The notes: generated by a model from the sequence alone, not told the origin. A DNA stretch of 64,000 nt from Hippophae tibetana (GCA_037013495.1 CM072802.1:48026501-48090500); one strand, 5' to 3'; shown: positions 11,820 through 28,852, counted from the first letter of the stretch. Program-made: numbers and translations.

Positions 11820-14800
11820 AATATTACTCAAAATAATTGTTTTTCCAACAACTTCGGGACAAAATAAATTGGTTTAATGTAATTTATATAACCATATGTC
11901 TTATTTTGTTTTATAGAAAAGAAATATGTTATAATAATCTCATATAAATAAACCCACACATACTAGTTTATACTAAATATTATTAAAAATGCAAAAAACG
12001 AATAAATAAAACATATATTTTTCCTTTATATGCAATAACTTATATTAAATAAAATCAATGTTTTAAATAAAATCATACATAAGTTAAAACTATAAATATA
12101 TATATTTGATTCAATGAAATATTTATTTATTAGTTCAAGAAATATATTGGAAGGTGAAATATCATATATAACACATGTATCTTAATATTAGATTAAATTG
12201 AAAACCAAGATTCAAAGACAAGAGAATTACCATTCGGGGTGTCGATACCGTGGATATGATCGTGCAATATGAGATGAAATTATGCAAATAATTTTTAAAC
12301 GTATACCAAGTAACACTATATGATAATTTATGCATATTTAGATTTTATCATATTAGATGCTAATAAATATTTCACATATTTTGTTAATATTTATTAGACA
12401 TCTTAATTTTATAATTAGGACGATATCTAATAATTCTATAAGCATAATAATATTTACAAAATTTTATAAGTTATCTCTATATATATATATATATATATAT
12501 GTTAATATTACTCAAAATAATTGTTTTTGCCAACTATTTCGGGGTAAAATAAATTGGTTTAATGTAATTTATATAAACATATGTCTTATTTTGTTTTGTA
12601 AAAATGAAATATGTTATAATAATCTCATATAAATAAACTCACACATTCTAGTTTATACTAAATATTATTAAAAATGCTAAAAACAAATAAATAAAACATA
12701 AATTTTGCCTTTATATGCAATAACTTATATTAAATAAAATCAATGTTTTAAATAAAATCATACATAAGTAAAAACTATAAATATATATATTTGATTCAAA
12801 GAAATATTTATTTATTAGTTCCAGAAATATATTGGAAGGTGAAATATCATATATAATACATGTATCTTAATATTAGATTAAATTGAAAACCAAGATTCAA
12901 AGACAAGAGAATTACCATTCGGGGTGTCGATACCGTAGATATGATCGTGCAATATGAGATGAAATTATGCAAATAATTTTTAAACGTATACCAAGTAACG
13001 CTATATGATAATTTATGCATATTTAGATTTTATCATATTAGATGCTAATAAATATTTCACATATTTTGTTAATATTTATTAGACATCTTAATTTTATAAT
13101 TAAGACGATATCTAATAATTCTCTAAGCATAATAATATTTACAAAATTTCATAAGTTATATATATATATATGTGTGAATATTACTCAAAATAATTGTTTT
13201 TCCAACTACTTCGGGACAAAATAAATTGGTTTAATGTAATTTATATAACCATATGTCTTATTTTGTTTTATAAAAATGAAATATGGTATAATAATCTCAT
13301 ATAAATAAACCAACACATACTAGTTTATACTAAATATTATTAAAAATGCTAAAAACAAATAAATAAAACATATATTTTGCCTTTATATGCAATAACTTAT
13401 ATTAAATAAAATCAATGTTTTAAATAAAATATTACATAAGTTAAAACTATAAATATATATATTTGATTCAATGAAATATTTATTTATTAGTTCAAGAAAT
13501 ATATTGGAAGGTGAAATATCATATATAACACATGTATGCTAATATTAGATTAAATTGAAAACCAAGATTCAAAGACAAGAGAATTGCCATTCGGGGTGTG
13601 GATACCGTGGATATGATCGTTCAATATGAGATGAAATAATGCAAATAATTTTTAAACGTATACCAAGTAACGCTATATGATAATTTATGCATATTTAGAT
13701 TTTATCATATTAGATGCTAATAAATATTTCACATATTTTGTTAATATTTATTAGACATCTTAATTTTATAATTAGGATGATATCTAATAATTCTCTAAGC
13801 ATAATAATATTTACAAAATTTCATAAGTTATCTATATATATATATATATGTGTGTGTGAATATTACTCAAAATAATTGTTTTTCCAACAACTTCGGGACA
13901 AAATAAATTGGTTTAATGTAATTTATATAACCATATGTCTTATTTTGTTTTATAAAAATGAAATATGGTATAATAATCTCATATAAATAAACCCACACAT
14001 ACTAGTTTATACTAAATATTATTAAAAATGCTAAAAACAAATAAAAAAAACATATATTTTGCCTTTATATGCAATAACTTATATTAAATAAAATCAATGT
14101 TTTAAATAAAATCATACATAAGTTAAAACTATAAATATATATATTTGATTCAATGAAATATTTATTTATTAGTTCAAGAAATATATTGGAAGGTGAAATA
14201 TCATATATAACACATGTATGCTAATATTAGATTAAATTGAAAACCAAGATTCAAAGACAAGAGAATTGCCATTCGGGGTGTCGATACCGTGGATATGATC
14301 GTGCAATATGAGATGAAATAATGCAAATAATTTTTAAACGTATACCAAGTAACGATATATGATAATTTATGCATATTTAGATTTTATCATATTAGATGCT
14401 AATAAATATTTCACATATTTTGTTAATATTTATTAGACATCTTAATTTTATAATTAGGACGATATCTAATAATTCTCTAAGCATAACAATATTTACAAAA
14501 TTTCATAAGTTATCTATATATATATATATATATGTGTGTGTGTGAATATTACTCAAAATAATTGTTTTTCCAACAACTTCGGGACAAAATAAATTGGTTT
14601 AATGTAATTTATATAACCATATGTCTTATTTTGTTTTATAAAAATGAAATATGTTATAATAATCTCATATAAATAAACCCACACATACTAGTTTATACTA
14701 AATATTATTAAAAATGCTAAAAACAAATAAATAAAACATATATTTTGCCTTTATATGCAATAACTTATATTAAATAAAATCAATGTTTAAAATAAAATCA

Positions 14801-17800
14801 TACATAAGTTAAAATTATAAATATATATATTTGATTCAATGAAATATTTATTTATTAGTTCAAGAAATATATTGGAAGGTGAAATATCATATATAACACA
14901 TGTATGCTAATATTAGATTAAATTGAAAACCAAGATTCAAAGACAAGAGAATTGCCATTCGGGGTGTCGATACCGTGGATATGATCGTGCAATATGAGAT
15001 GAAATAATGCAAATAATTTTTAAACGTATACCAAGTAACGATATATGATAATTTATGCATATTTAGATTTTATCATATTAGATGCTAATAAATATTTCAC
15101 ATATTTTGTTAATATTTATTAGACATCTTAATTTTATAATTAGGACGATATCTAATAATTCTCTAAGCATAACAATATTTACAAAATTTCATAAGTTATC
15201 TATATATATATATATATATGTGTGTGTGTGAATATTACTCAAAATAATTGTTTTTCCAACAACTTCGGGACAAAATAAATTGGTTTAATGTAATTTATAT
15301 AACCATATGTCTTATTTTGTTTTATAGAAAAGAAATATGTTATAATAATCTCATATAAATAAACCCACACATACTAGTTTATACTAAATATTATTAAAAA
15401 TGCAAAAAACGAATAAATAAAACATATATTTTTCCTTTATATGCAATAACTTATATTAAATAAAATCAATGTTTTAAATAAAATCATACATAAGTTAAAA
15501 CTATAAATATATATATTTGATTCAATGAAATATTTATTTATTAGTTCAAGAAATATATTGGAAGGTGAAATATCATATATAACACATGTATCTTAATATT
15601 AGATTAAATTGAAAACCAAGATTCAAAGACAAGAGAATTACCATTCGGGGTGTCGATACCGTGGATATGATCGTGCAATATGAGATGAAATTATGCAAAT
15701 AATTTTTAAACGTATACCAAGTAACACTATATGATAATTTATGCATATTTAGATTTTATCATATTAGATGCTAATAAATATTTCACATATTTTGTTAATA
15801 TTTATTAGACATCTTAATTTTATAATTAGGACGATATCTAATAATTCTCTAAGCATAACAATATTTACAAAATTTCATAAGTTATCTATATATATATATA
15901 TATATGTGTGTGTGTGAATATTACTCAAAATAATTGTTTTTCCAACAACTTCGGGACAAAATAAATTGGTTTAATGTAATTTATATAACCATATGTCTTA
16001 TTTTGTTTTATAAAAATGAAATATGTTATAATAATCTCATATAAATAAACCCACACATACTAGTTTATACTAAATATTATTAAAAATGCTAAAAACAAAT
16101 AAATAAAACATATATTTTGCCTTTATATGCAATAACTTATATTAAATAAAATCAATGTTTTAAATAAAATCATACATAAGTTAAAATTATAAATATATAT
16201 ATTTGATTCAATGAAATATTTATTTATTAGTTCAAGAAATATATTGGAAGGTGAAATATCATATATAACACATGTATGCTAATATTAGATTAAATTGAAA
16301 ACCAAGATTCAAAGACAAGAGAATTGCCATTCGGGGTGTCGATACCGTGGATATGATCGTGCAATATGAGATGAAATAATGCAAATAATTTTTAAACGTA
16401 TACCAAGTAACGATATATGATAATTTATGCATATTTAGATTTTATCATATTAGATGCTAATAAATATTTCACATATTTTGTTAATATTTATTAGACATCT
16501 TAATTTTATAATTAGGACGATATCTAATAATTCTCTAAGCATAACAATATTTACAAAATTTCATAAGTTATCTATATATATATATATATGTGTGTGTGTG
16601 AATATTACTCAAAATAATTGTTTTTCCAACAACTTCGGGACAAAATAAATTTGTTTAATGTAATTTATATAACCATATGTCTTATTTTGTTTTATAAAAA
16701 TGAAATATGTTATAATAATCTCATATAAATAAACCCACACATACTAGTTTATACTAAATATTATTAAAAATGCTAAAAACAAATAAATAAAACATATATT
16801 TTGCCTTTATATGCAATAACTTATATTAAATAAAATCAATGTTTTAAATAAAATCATACATAAGTTAAAATTATAAATATATATATTTGATTCAATGAAA
16901 TATTTATTTATTAGTTCAAGAAATATATTGGAAGGTGAAATATCATATATAACACATGTATGCTAATATTAGATTAAATTGAAAACCAAGATTCAAAGAC
17001 AAGAGAATTGCCATTCGGGGTGTCGATACCGTGGATATGATCGTGCAATATGAGATGAAATAATGCAAATAATTTTTAAACGTATACCAAGTAACGATAT
17101 ATGATAATTTATGCATATTTAGATTTTATCATATTAGATGCTAATAAATATTTCACATATTTTGTTAATATTTATTAGACATCTTAATTTTATAATTAGG
17201 ACGATATCTAATAATTCTCTAAGCATAACAATATTTACAAAATTTCATAAGTTATCTATATATATATATATATGTGTGTGTGTGAATATTACTCAAAATA
17301 ATTGTTTTTCCAACAACTTCGGGACAAAATAAATTGGTTTAATGTAATTTATATAACCATATGTCTTATTTTGTTTTATAAAAATGAAATATGTTATAAT
17401 AATCTCATATAAATAAACCCACACATACTAGTTTATACTAAATATTATTAAAAATGCTAAAAACAAATAAATAAAACATATATTTTGCCTTTATATGCAA
17501 TAACTTATATTAAATAAAATCAATGTTTAAAATAAAATCATACATAAGTTAAAATTATAAATATATATATTTGATTCAATGAAATATTTATTTATTAGTT
17601 CAAGAAATATATTGGAAGGTGAAATATCATATATAACACATGTATGCTAATATTAGATTAAATTGAAAACCAAGATTCAAAGACAAGAGAATTGCCATTC
17701 GGGGTGTCGATACCGTGGATATGATCGTGCAATATGAGATGAAATAATGCAAATAATTTTTAAACGTATACCAAGTAACGCTATATGATAATTTATGCAT

Positions 17801-18751
17801 ATTTAGATTTTATCATATTAGATGCTAATAAATATTTCACATATTTTGTTAATATTTATTAGACATCTTAATTTTATAATTAGGACGATATCTAATAATT
17901 CTATAAGCATAATAATATTTACAAAATTTTATAAGTTATCTCTATATATATATATATATATATGTTAATATTACTCAAAATAATTGTTTTTGCCAACTAT
18001 TTCGGGGTAAAATAAATTGGTTTAATGTAATTTATATAAACATATGTCTTATTTTGTTTTGTAAAAATGAAATATGTTATAATAATCTCATATAAATAAA
18101 CTCACACATTCTAGTTTATACTAAATATTATTAAAAATGCTAAAAACAAATAAATAAAACATAAATTTTGCCTTTATATGCAATAACTTATATTAAATAA
18201 AATCAATGTTTTAAATAAAATCATACATAAGTAAAAACTATAAATATATATATTTGATTCAAAGAAATATTTATTTATTAGTTCCAGAAATATATTGGAA
18301 GGTGAAATATCATATATAATACATGTATCTTAATATTAGATTAAATTGAAAACCAAGATTCAAAGACAAGAGAATTACCATTCGGGGTGTCGATACCGTA
18401 GATATGATCGTGCAATATGAGATGAAATTATGCAAATAATTTTTAAACGTATACCAAGTAACGCTATATGATAATTTATGCATATTTAGATTTTATCATA
18501 TTAGATGCTAATAAATATTTCACATATTTTGTTAATATTTATTAGACATCTTAATTTTATAATTAAGACGATATCTAATAATTCTCTAAGCATAATAATA
18601 TTTACAAAATTTCATAAGTTATATATATATATATGTGTGAATATTACTCAAAATAATTGTTTTTCCAACTACTTCGGGACAAAATAAATTGGTTTAATGT
18701 AATTTATATAACCATATGTCTTATTTTGTTTTATAAAAATGAAATATGGTA
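10991..18751 (+). repeat. Monomers 10991-18505 with E-F-G-H modules
   Basis: Copies at 11669 (E), 12357 (F), 13042 (G) and 13714 (H) form a recognisable module. Markers: E has TTTTATAGAAAAGAAATATG and TTTTTCC; F is subtype 1 with AAAATTTTATAAG; G has AAGTTATATATA with a short TA/TG run and is the shortest monomer at 672 bp; H has GGATGATATC. Copies 14396, 15082 (E), 15768, 16454 and 17138 are subtype 2 with spacings of 684-686 bp. A second F-G-H follows at 17822, 18505 and 19177. Private changes include GTGTGGATACC near 13598. Confidence 0.75.
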
Positions 18752-21700
18752 TAATAATCTCATATAAATAAACCCACACATACTAGTTTATACTAAATAT
18801 TATTAAAAATGCTAAAAACAAATAAATAAAACATATATTTTGCCTTTATATGCAATAACTTATATTAAATAAAATCAATGTTTTAAATAAAATATTACAT
18901 AAGTTAAAACTATAAATATATATATTTGATTCAATGAAATATTTATTTATTAGTTCAAGAAATATATTGGAAGGTGAAATATCATATATAACACATGTAT
19001 GCTAATATTAGATTAAATTGAAAACCAAGATTCAAAGACAAGAGAATTGCCATTCGGGGTGTCGATACCGTGGATATGATCGTTCAATATGAGATGAAAT
19101 AATGCAAATAATTTTTAAACGTATACCAAGTAACGCTATATGATAATTTATGCATATTTAGATTTTATCATATTAGATGCTAATAAATATTTCACATATT
19201 TTGTTAATATTTATTAGACATCTTAATTTTATAATTAGGATGATATCTAATAATTCTCTAAGCATAATAATATTTACAAAATTTCATAAGTTATCTATAT
19301 ATATATATATGTGTGTGTGAATATTACTCAAAATAATTGTTTTTCCAACAACTTCGGGACAAAATAAATTGGTTTAATGTAATTTATATAACCATATGTC
19401 TTATTTTGTTTTATAAAAATGAAATATGGTATAATAATCTCAGATAAATAAACCCACACATACTAGTTTATACTAAATATTATTAAAAATGCTAAAAACA
19501 AATAAAAAAAACATATATTTTGCCTTTATATGCAATAACTTATATTAAATAAAATCAATGTTTTAAATAAAATCATACATAAGTTAAAACTATAAATATA
19601 TATATTTGATTCAATGAAATATTTATTTATTAGTTCAAGAAATATATTGGAAGGTGAAATATCATATATAACACATGTATGCTAATATTAGATTAAATTG
19701 AAAACCAAGATTCAAAGACAAGAGAATTGCCATTCGGGGTGTCGATACCGTGGATATGATCGTGCATTATGAGATGAAATAATGCAAATAATTTTTAAAC
19801 GTATACCAAGTAACGATATATGATAATTTATGCATATTTAGATTTTATCATATTAGATGCTAATAAATATTTCAAATATTTTGTTAATATTTATTAGACA
19901 TCTTAATTTTATAATTAGGACGATATCTAATAATTCTATAAGCATGATAATATTTACAAAATTTCATAAGTTATCTATATATATATATATATGTTAATAT
20001 TACTCAAAATAATTGTTTTTCCAACAACTTCGGGACAAAATAAATTGGTTTAATGTAATTTATATAACCATATGTCTTATTTTGTTTTATAAAAATGAAA
20101 TATGTTATAATAATCTCATATAAATAAACCCACACATACTAGTTTATACTAAATATTATTAAAAATGCTAAAAACAAATAAATAAAACATATATTTTGCC
20201 TTTATATGCAATAACTTATATTAAATAAAATCAATGTTTAAAATAAAATCATACATAAGTTAAAATTATAAATATATATATTTGATTCAATGAAATATTT
20301 ATTTATTAGTTCAAGAAATATATTGGAAGGTGAAATATCATATATAACACATGTATGCTAATATTAGATTAAATTGAAAACCAAGATTCAAAGACAAGAG
20401 AATTGCCATTCGGGGTGTCGATACCGTGGATATGATCGTGCAATATGAGATGAAATAATGCAAATAATTTTTAAACGTATACCAACTAACGCTATATGAT
20501 AATTTATGCATATTTAGATTTTATCATATTAGATGCTAATAAATATTTCACATATTTTGTTAATATTTATTAGACATCTTAATTTTATAATTAGGACGAT
20601 ATCTAATAATTCTATAAGCATGATAATATTTACAAAATTTCATAAGTTATCTATATATATATATATATATGTTAATATTACTCAAAATAATTGTTTTTCC
20701 AACAACTTCGGGACAAAATAAATTGGTTTAATGTAATTTATATAACCATATGTCTTATTTTGTTTTATAAAAATGAAATATGTTATAATAATCTCATATA
20801 AATAAACCCACACATACTAGTTTATACTAAATATTATTAAAAATGCTAAAAACAAATAAATAAAACATATATTTTGCCTTTATATGCAATAACTTATATT
20901 AAATAAAATCAATGTTTTAAATAAAATATTACATAAGTTAAAACTATAAATATATATATTTGATTCAATGAAATATTTATTTATTAGTTCAAGAAATATA
21001 TTGGAAGGTGAAATATCATATATAACACATGTATGCTAATATTAGATTAAATTGAAAACCAAGATTCAAAGACAAGAGAATTGCCATTCGGGGTGTCGAT
21101 ACCGTGGATATGATCGTTCAATATGAGATGAAATAATGCAAATAATTTTTAAACGTATACCAAGTAACGCTATATGATAATTTATGCATATTTAGATTTT
21201 ATCATATTAGATGCTAATAAATATTTCACATATTTTGTTAATATTTATTAGACATCTTAATTTTATAATTAGGATGATATCTAATAATTCTCTAAGCATA
21301 ATAATATTTACAAAATTTCATAAGTTATCTATATATATATATATGTGTGTGTGAATATTACTCAAAATAATTGTTTTTCCAACAACTTCGGGACAAAATA
21401 AATTGGTTTAATGTAATTTATATAACCATATGTCTTATTTTGTTTTATAAAAATGAAATATGGTATAATAATCTCAGATAAATAAACCCACACATACTAG
21501 TTTATACTAAATATTATTAAAAATGCTAAAAACAAATAAAAAAAACATATATTTTGCCTTTATATGCAATAACTTATATTAAATAAAATCAATGTTTTAA
21601 ATAAAATCATACATAAGTTAAAACTATAAATATATATATTTGATTCAATGAAATATTTATTTATTAGTTCAAGAAATATATTGGAAGGTGAAATATCATA

Positions 21701-22958
21701 TATAACACATGTATGCTAATATTAGATTAAATTGAAAACCAAGATTCAAAGACAAGAGAATTGCCATTCGGGGTGTCGATACCGTGGATATGATCGTGCA
21801 TTATGAGATGAAATAATGCAAATAATTTTTAAACGTATACCAAGTAACGATATATGATAATTTATGCATATTTAGATTTTATCATATTAGATGCTAATAA
21901 ATATTTCAAATATTTTGTTAATATTTATTAGACATCTTAATTTTATAATTAGGACGATATCTAATAATTCTATAAGCATGATAATATTTACAAAATTTCA
22001 TAAGTTATCTATATATATATATATATGTTAATATTACTCAAAATAATTGTTTTTCCAACAACTTCGGGACAAAATAAATTGGTTTAATGTAATTTATATA
22101 ACCATATGTCTTATTTTGTTTTATAAAAATGAAATATGTTATAATAATCTCATATAAATAAACCCACACATACTAGTTTATACTAAATATTATTAAAAAT
22201 GCTAAAAACAAATAAATAAAACATATATTTTGCCTTTATATGCAATAACTTATATTAAATAAAATCAATGTTTAAAATAAAATCATACATAAGTTAAAAT
22301 TATAAATATATATATTTGATTCAATGAAATATTTATTTATTAGTTCAAGAAATATATTGGAAGGTGAAATATCATATATAACACATGTATGCTAATATTA
22401 GATTAAATTGAAAACCAAGATTCAAAGACAAGAGAATTGCCATTCGGGGTGTCGATACCGTGGATATGATCGTGCAATATGAGATGAAATAATGCAAATA
22501 ATTTTTAAACGTATACCAACTAACGCTATATGATAATTTATGCATATTTAGATTTTATCATATTAGATGCTAATAAATATTTCACATATTTTGTTAATAT
22601 TTATTAGACATCTTAATTTTATAATTAGGACGATATCTAATAATTCTATAAGCATGATAATATTTACAAAATTTCATAAGTTATCTATATATATATATAT
22701 ATATGTTAATATTACTCAAAATAATTGTTTTTCCAACAACTTCGGGACAAAATAAATTGGTTTAATGTAATTTATATAACCATATGTCTTATTTTGTTTT
22801 ATAAAAATGAAATATGTTATAATAATCTCATATAAATAAACCCACACATACTAGTTTATACTAAATATTATTAAAAATGCTAAAAACAAATAAATAAAAC
22901 ATATATTTTGCCTTTATATGCAATAACTTATATTAAATAAAATCAATGTTTTAAATAA
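18752..22958 (+). repeat. Three-monomer tandem duplication, 2034-bp offset
   Basis: Anchors 19177, 19857, 20533 and 21211, 21891, 22567 have identical spacings (680, 676, 678). Rare variants recur at the exact offset: CAGATAAATA (19441 and 21475), CGTGCATTATG (about 19761 and 21795), TTCAAATATTTTG (about 19871 and 21905) and CCAACTAACG (about 20481 and 22515). Shared sequence runs about 18752-20924 against 20786-22958. The left limit is the GGTATAAT/GTTATAAT difference. The right limit is AAATATTACAT against AAATCATACAT. Confidence 0.85.
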
Positions 22959-23244
22959 AATCATACATAAGTTAAAATTATAAATATATATATTTGATTC
23001 AATGAAATATTTATTTATTAGTTCAAGAAATATATTGGAAGGTGAAATATCATATATAACACATGTATGCTAATATTAGATTAAATTGAAAACCAAGATT
23101 CAAAGACAAGAGAATTGCCATTCGGGGTGTCGATACCGTGGATATGATCGTGCAATATGAGATGAAATAATGCAAATAATTTTTAAACGTATACCAAGTA
23201 ACGATATATGATAATTTATGCATATTTAGATTTTACCATATTAG

Positions 23245-24045
23245 ATGCTAATAAATATTTCACATATTTTGTTAATATTTATTAGACATCTTAATTTTAT
23301 AATTAGGACGATATCTAATAATTCTCTAAGCATAACAATATTTACAAAATTTCATAAGTTATCTATATATATATATATATGTGTGTGTGTGAATATTACT
23401 CAAAATAATTGTTTTTCCAACAACTTCGGGACAAAATAAATTGGTTTAATGTAATTTATATAACCATATGTCTTATTTTGTTTTATAGAAAAGAAATATG
23501 TTATAATAATCTCATATAAATAAACCCACACATACTAGTTTATACTAAATATTATTAAAAATGCAAAAAACGAATAAATAAAACATATATTTTTCCTTTA
23601 TATGCAATAACTTATATTAAATAAAATCAATGTTTTAAATAAAATCATACATAAGTTAAAACTATAAATATATATATTTGATTCAATGAAATATTTATTT
23701 ATTAGTTCAAGAAATATATTGGAAGGTGAAATATCATATATAACACATGTATCTTAATATTAGATTAAATTGAAAACCAAGATTCAAACACAAGAGAATT
23801 ACCATTCGGGGTGTCGATACCGTGGATATGATCGTGCAATATGAGATGAAATTATGCAAATAATTTTTAAACGTATACCAAGTAACACTATATGATAATT
23901 TATGCATATTTAGATTTTATCATATTAGATGCTAATAAATATTTCACATATTTTGTTAATATTTATTAGACATCTTAATTTTATAATTAGGACGATATCT
24001 AATAATTCTATAAGCATAATAATATTTACAAAATTTTATAAGTTA

Positions 24046-24079
<34 letters not shown>

Positions 24080-26656
24080 AATATTACTCAAAATAATTGT
24101 TTTTGCCAACTATTTCGGGGTAAAATAAATTGGTTTAATGTAATTTATATAAACATATGTCTTATTTTGTTTTGTAAAAATGAAATATGTTATAATAATC
24201 TCATATAAATAAACTCACACATTCTAGTTTATACTAAATATTATTAAAAATGCTAAAAACAAATAAATAAAACATAAATTTTGCCTTTATATGCAATAAC
24301 TTATATTAAATAAAATCAATGTTTTAAATAAAATCATACATAAGTAAAAACTATAAATATATATATTTGATTCAAAGAAATATTTATTTATTAGTTCCAG
24401 AAATATATTGGAAGGTGAAATATCATATATAATACATGTATCTTAATATTAGATTAAATTGAAAACCAAGATTCAAAGACAAGAGAATTACCATTCGGGG
24501 TGTCGATACCGTAGATATGATCGTGCAATATGAGATGAAATTATGCAAATAATTTTTAAACGTATACCAAGTAACGCTATATGATAATTTATGCATATTT
24601 AGATTTTATCATATTAGATGCTAATAAATATTTCACATATTTTGTTAATATTTATTAGACATCTTAATTTTATAATTAAGACGATATCTAATAATTCTCT
24701 AAGCATAATAATATTTACAAAATTTCATAAGTTATATATATATATATGTGTGAATATTACTCAAAATAATTGTTTTTCCAACTACTTCGGGACAAAATAA
24801 ATTGGTTTAATGTAATTTATATAACCATATGTCTTATTTTGTTTTATAAAAATGAAATATGGTATAATAATCTCATATAAATAAACCCACACATACTAGT
24901 TTATACTAAATATTATTAAAAATGCTAAAAACAAATAAATAAAACATATATTTTGCCTTTATATGCAATAACTTATATTAAATAAAATCAATGTTTTAAA
25001 TAAAATATTACATAAGTTAAAACTATAAATATATATATTTGATTCAATGAAATATTTATTTATTAGTTCAAGAAATATATTGGAAGGTGAAATATCATAT
25101 ATAACACATGTATGCTAATATTAGATTAAATTGAAAACCAAGATTCAAAGACAAGAGAATTGCCATTCGGGGTCTCGATACCGTGGATATGATCGTTCAA
25201 TATGAGATGAAATAATGCAAATAATTTTTAAACGTATACCAAGTAACGCTATATGATAATTTATGCATATTTAGATTTTATCATATTAGATGCTAATAAA
25301 TATTTCACATATTTTGTTAATATTTATTAGACATCTTAATTTTATAATTAGGATGATATCTAATAATTCTCTAAGCATAATAATATTTACAAAATTTCAT
25401 AAGTTATCTATATATATATATATATGTGTGTGTGAATATTACTCAAAATAATTGTTTTTCCAACAACTTCGGGACAAAATAAATTGGTTTAATGTAATTT
25501 ATATAACCATATGTCTTATTTTGTTTTATAAAAATGAAATATGTTATAATAATCTCATATAAATAAACCCACACATACTAGTTTATAATAAATATTATTA
25601 AAAATGCAAAAAACGAATAAATAAAACATATATTTTGCCTTTATATGTATGCAATAACTTATATTAAATAAAATCAATGTTTTAATAAAATCATACATAA
25701 GTTAAAACTATAAATATATATATTTGATTCAATGAAATATTTATTTATTAGTTCAAGAAATATATTGGAAGGTGAAATATCATATATAACACATGTATCT
25801 TAATATTAGATTAAATTGAAAACCAAGATTCAAAGACAAGAGAATTACCATTCGGGGTGTCGATACCGTGGATATGATCGTGCAATATGAGATGAAATTA
25901 TGCAAATAATTTTTAAACGTATACCAAGTAACACTATATGATAATTTATGCATATTTAGATTTTATCATATTAGATGCTAATAAATATTTCACATATTTT
26001 GTTAATATTTATTAGACATCTTAATTTTATAATTAGGACGATATCTAATAATTCTCTAAGCATAACAATATTTACAAAATTTCATAAGTTATCTATATAT
26101 ATATATATGTGTGTGTGTGATATTACTCAAAATAATTGTTTTTCCAACAACTTCGGGACAAAATAAATTGGTTTAATGTAATTTATATAACCATATGTCT
26201 TATTTTGTTTTATAAAAATGAAATATGTTATAATAATCTCATATAAATAAACCCACACATACTAGTTTATACTAAATATTATTAAAAATGCTAAAAACAA
26301 ATAAATAAAACATATATTTTGCCTTTATATGCAATAACTTATATTAAATAAAATCAATGTTTTAAATAAAATCATACATAAGTTAAAATTATAAATATAT
26401 ATATTTGATTCAATGAAATATTTATTTATTAGTTCAAGAAATATATTGGAAGGTGAAATATCATATATAACACATGTATGCTAATATTAGATTAAATTGA
26501 AAACCAAGATTCAAAGACAAGAGAATTGCCATTCGGGGTGTCGATACCGTGGATATGATCGTTCAATATGAGATGAAATAATGCAAATAATTTTTTAAAC
26601 GTATACCAAGTAACGCTATATGATAATTTATGCATATTTAGATTTTATCATATTAG
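23245..26656 (+). repeat. E-F-G-H module (third occurrence) plus copy 25975
   Basis: Monomers 23245 (E), 23929 (F), 24618 (G) and 25290 (H) repeat the module seen at 11669-14395 in the same order. Copy 25975 is subtype 2 with a short TG run. Copy 23245 carries a private CAAACACAAG near 23785 in place of CAAAGACAAG. From about 25640 rightwards, private single-base indels become frequent; they are described separately. Confidence 0.75.
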
Positions 26657-28819
26657 ATGCTAATAAATATTTCACATATTTTGTTAATATTTATTAGACA
26701 TCTTAATTTTATAATTAGGATGATATCTGAATAATTCTCTAAGCATAATAATATTTACAAATTTCATAAGTTATCTATATATATATATATATGTGTGTGT
26801 GAATATTACTCAAAATAATTGTTTTTCCAACAACTTCGGGACAAAATAAATTGGTTTAATGTAATTTATATAACCATATGTCTTATTTTGTTTTATAAAA
26901 ATGAAATATGGTATAATAATCTCAGATAAATAAACCCACACATACTAGTTTATACTAAATATTATTAAAAATGCTAAAAACAAATAAAAAAAAACATATA
27001 TTTTGCCTTTATATGCAATAACTTATATTAAATAAAATCAATGTTTTAAATAAAATCATACATAAGTTAAAACTATAAATATATATATTTGATTCAATGA
27101 AATATTTATTTATTAGTTCAAGAAATATATTGGAAGGTGAAATATCATATATAACACATGTATGCTAATATAAGATTAAATTGAAAACCAAGATTCAAAG
27201 ACAAGAGAATTGCCATTCGGGGTGTCGATACCGTGGATATGATCTTGCAATATGAGATGAAATAATGCAAATAATTTTTAAACGTATACCAAGTAACGAT
27301 ATATGATAATTTATGCATATTTAGATTTTATCATATTAGATGCTAATAAATATTTCACATATTTTGTTAATATTTATTAGACATCTTAATTTTATAATTA
27401 GGACGATATCTAATAATTCTCTAAGCATAACAATATTTACAAAATTTCATAAGTTATCTATATATATATATATATATGGTGTGTGTGAATATTACTCAAA
27501 ATAATTGTTTTTCCAACAACTTCGGGACAAAATAAATTGGTTTAATGTAATTTATATAACCATATGTCTTATTTTGTTTTATAAAAATGAAATATGTTAT
27601 AATAATCTCATATAAATAAACCCACACATACTAGTTTATAATAAATATTATTAAAAATGCAAAAAACGAATAAATAAAACATATATTTTGCCTTTATATG
27701 CAATAACTTATATTAAATAAAATCAATGTTTTAAATAAAATCATACATAAGTTAAAACTATAAATATATATATTTGATTCAATGAATATTTATTTATTAG
27801 TTCAAGAATATATTGGAAGGTGAAATATCGTATATAACACATGTATCTTAATATTAGATTAAATTGAAAACCAAGATTCAAAGACAAGAGAATTACCATT
27901 CGGGGTGTCGATACCGTGGATATGATCGTGCAATATGAGATGAAATTATGAAAATAATTTTTAAACGTATACCAAGTAACGCTATATGATAATTTATGCA
28001 TATTCAGATTTTATCATATTAGATGCTAATAAATATTTCACATATTTTGTTAATATTTATTAGACATCTTAATTTTATAATTAGGACGATATCTAATAAT
28101 TCTATAAGCATGATAATATTTACAAAATTTCATAAGTTATCTATATATATATATATATATATGTTAATATTACTCAAATTAATTGTTTTTTGCCAACTAT
28201 TTCGGGGGTAAAATAAATTGGTTTAATGTAATTTATATAACCATATGTCTTATTTTGTTTTATAAAAATGAAATATGTTATAATAATCTCATATAAATAA
28301 ACCACACATACTAGTTTATACTAAATATTATTAAAAATGCTAAAAACAAATAAATAAAACATATTTTTGCCTTTATATGCAATAACTTATATTAAATAAA
28401 ATCAATGTTTTAAATAAAATCATACACAAGTTAAAATTATAATATATATATTTGATTCAATGAAATATTTATTTATTAGTTCAAGAAATATATTGGAAGG
28501 TGAAATATCATATATAACACATGTATGCTAATATTAGATTAAATTGAAAACCAAGATTCAAAGACAAGAGAATTGCCATTCGGGGTGTCGATACCGTGGA
28601 TATGATCGTGCAATATGAGATGAAATAATGCAAATAATTTTTAAACGTATACCAAGTAACGCTATATGATAATTTATGCATATTTAGATTTTATCATATT
28701 AGATGCTAATAAATATTTCACATATTTTGTTAATATTTATTAGACATCTTAATTTTATAATTAGGACGATATCTAATAATTCTATAAGCATGATAATATT
28801 TACAAAATTTCATAAGTTA

Positions 28820-28852
<33 letters not shown>

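Noticed and set aside
27741-28001. Minus-strand open frames beginning MHKLSY (27741-28001, 40780-40980, 55211-55411, 57935-58135)
   Set aside because: The same repeat on the other strand. They are open only in copies with particular substitutions, and the longest lies in the indel-rich segment.
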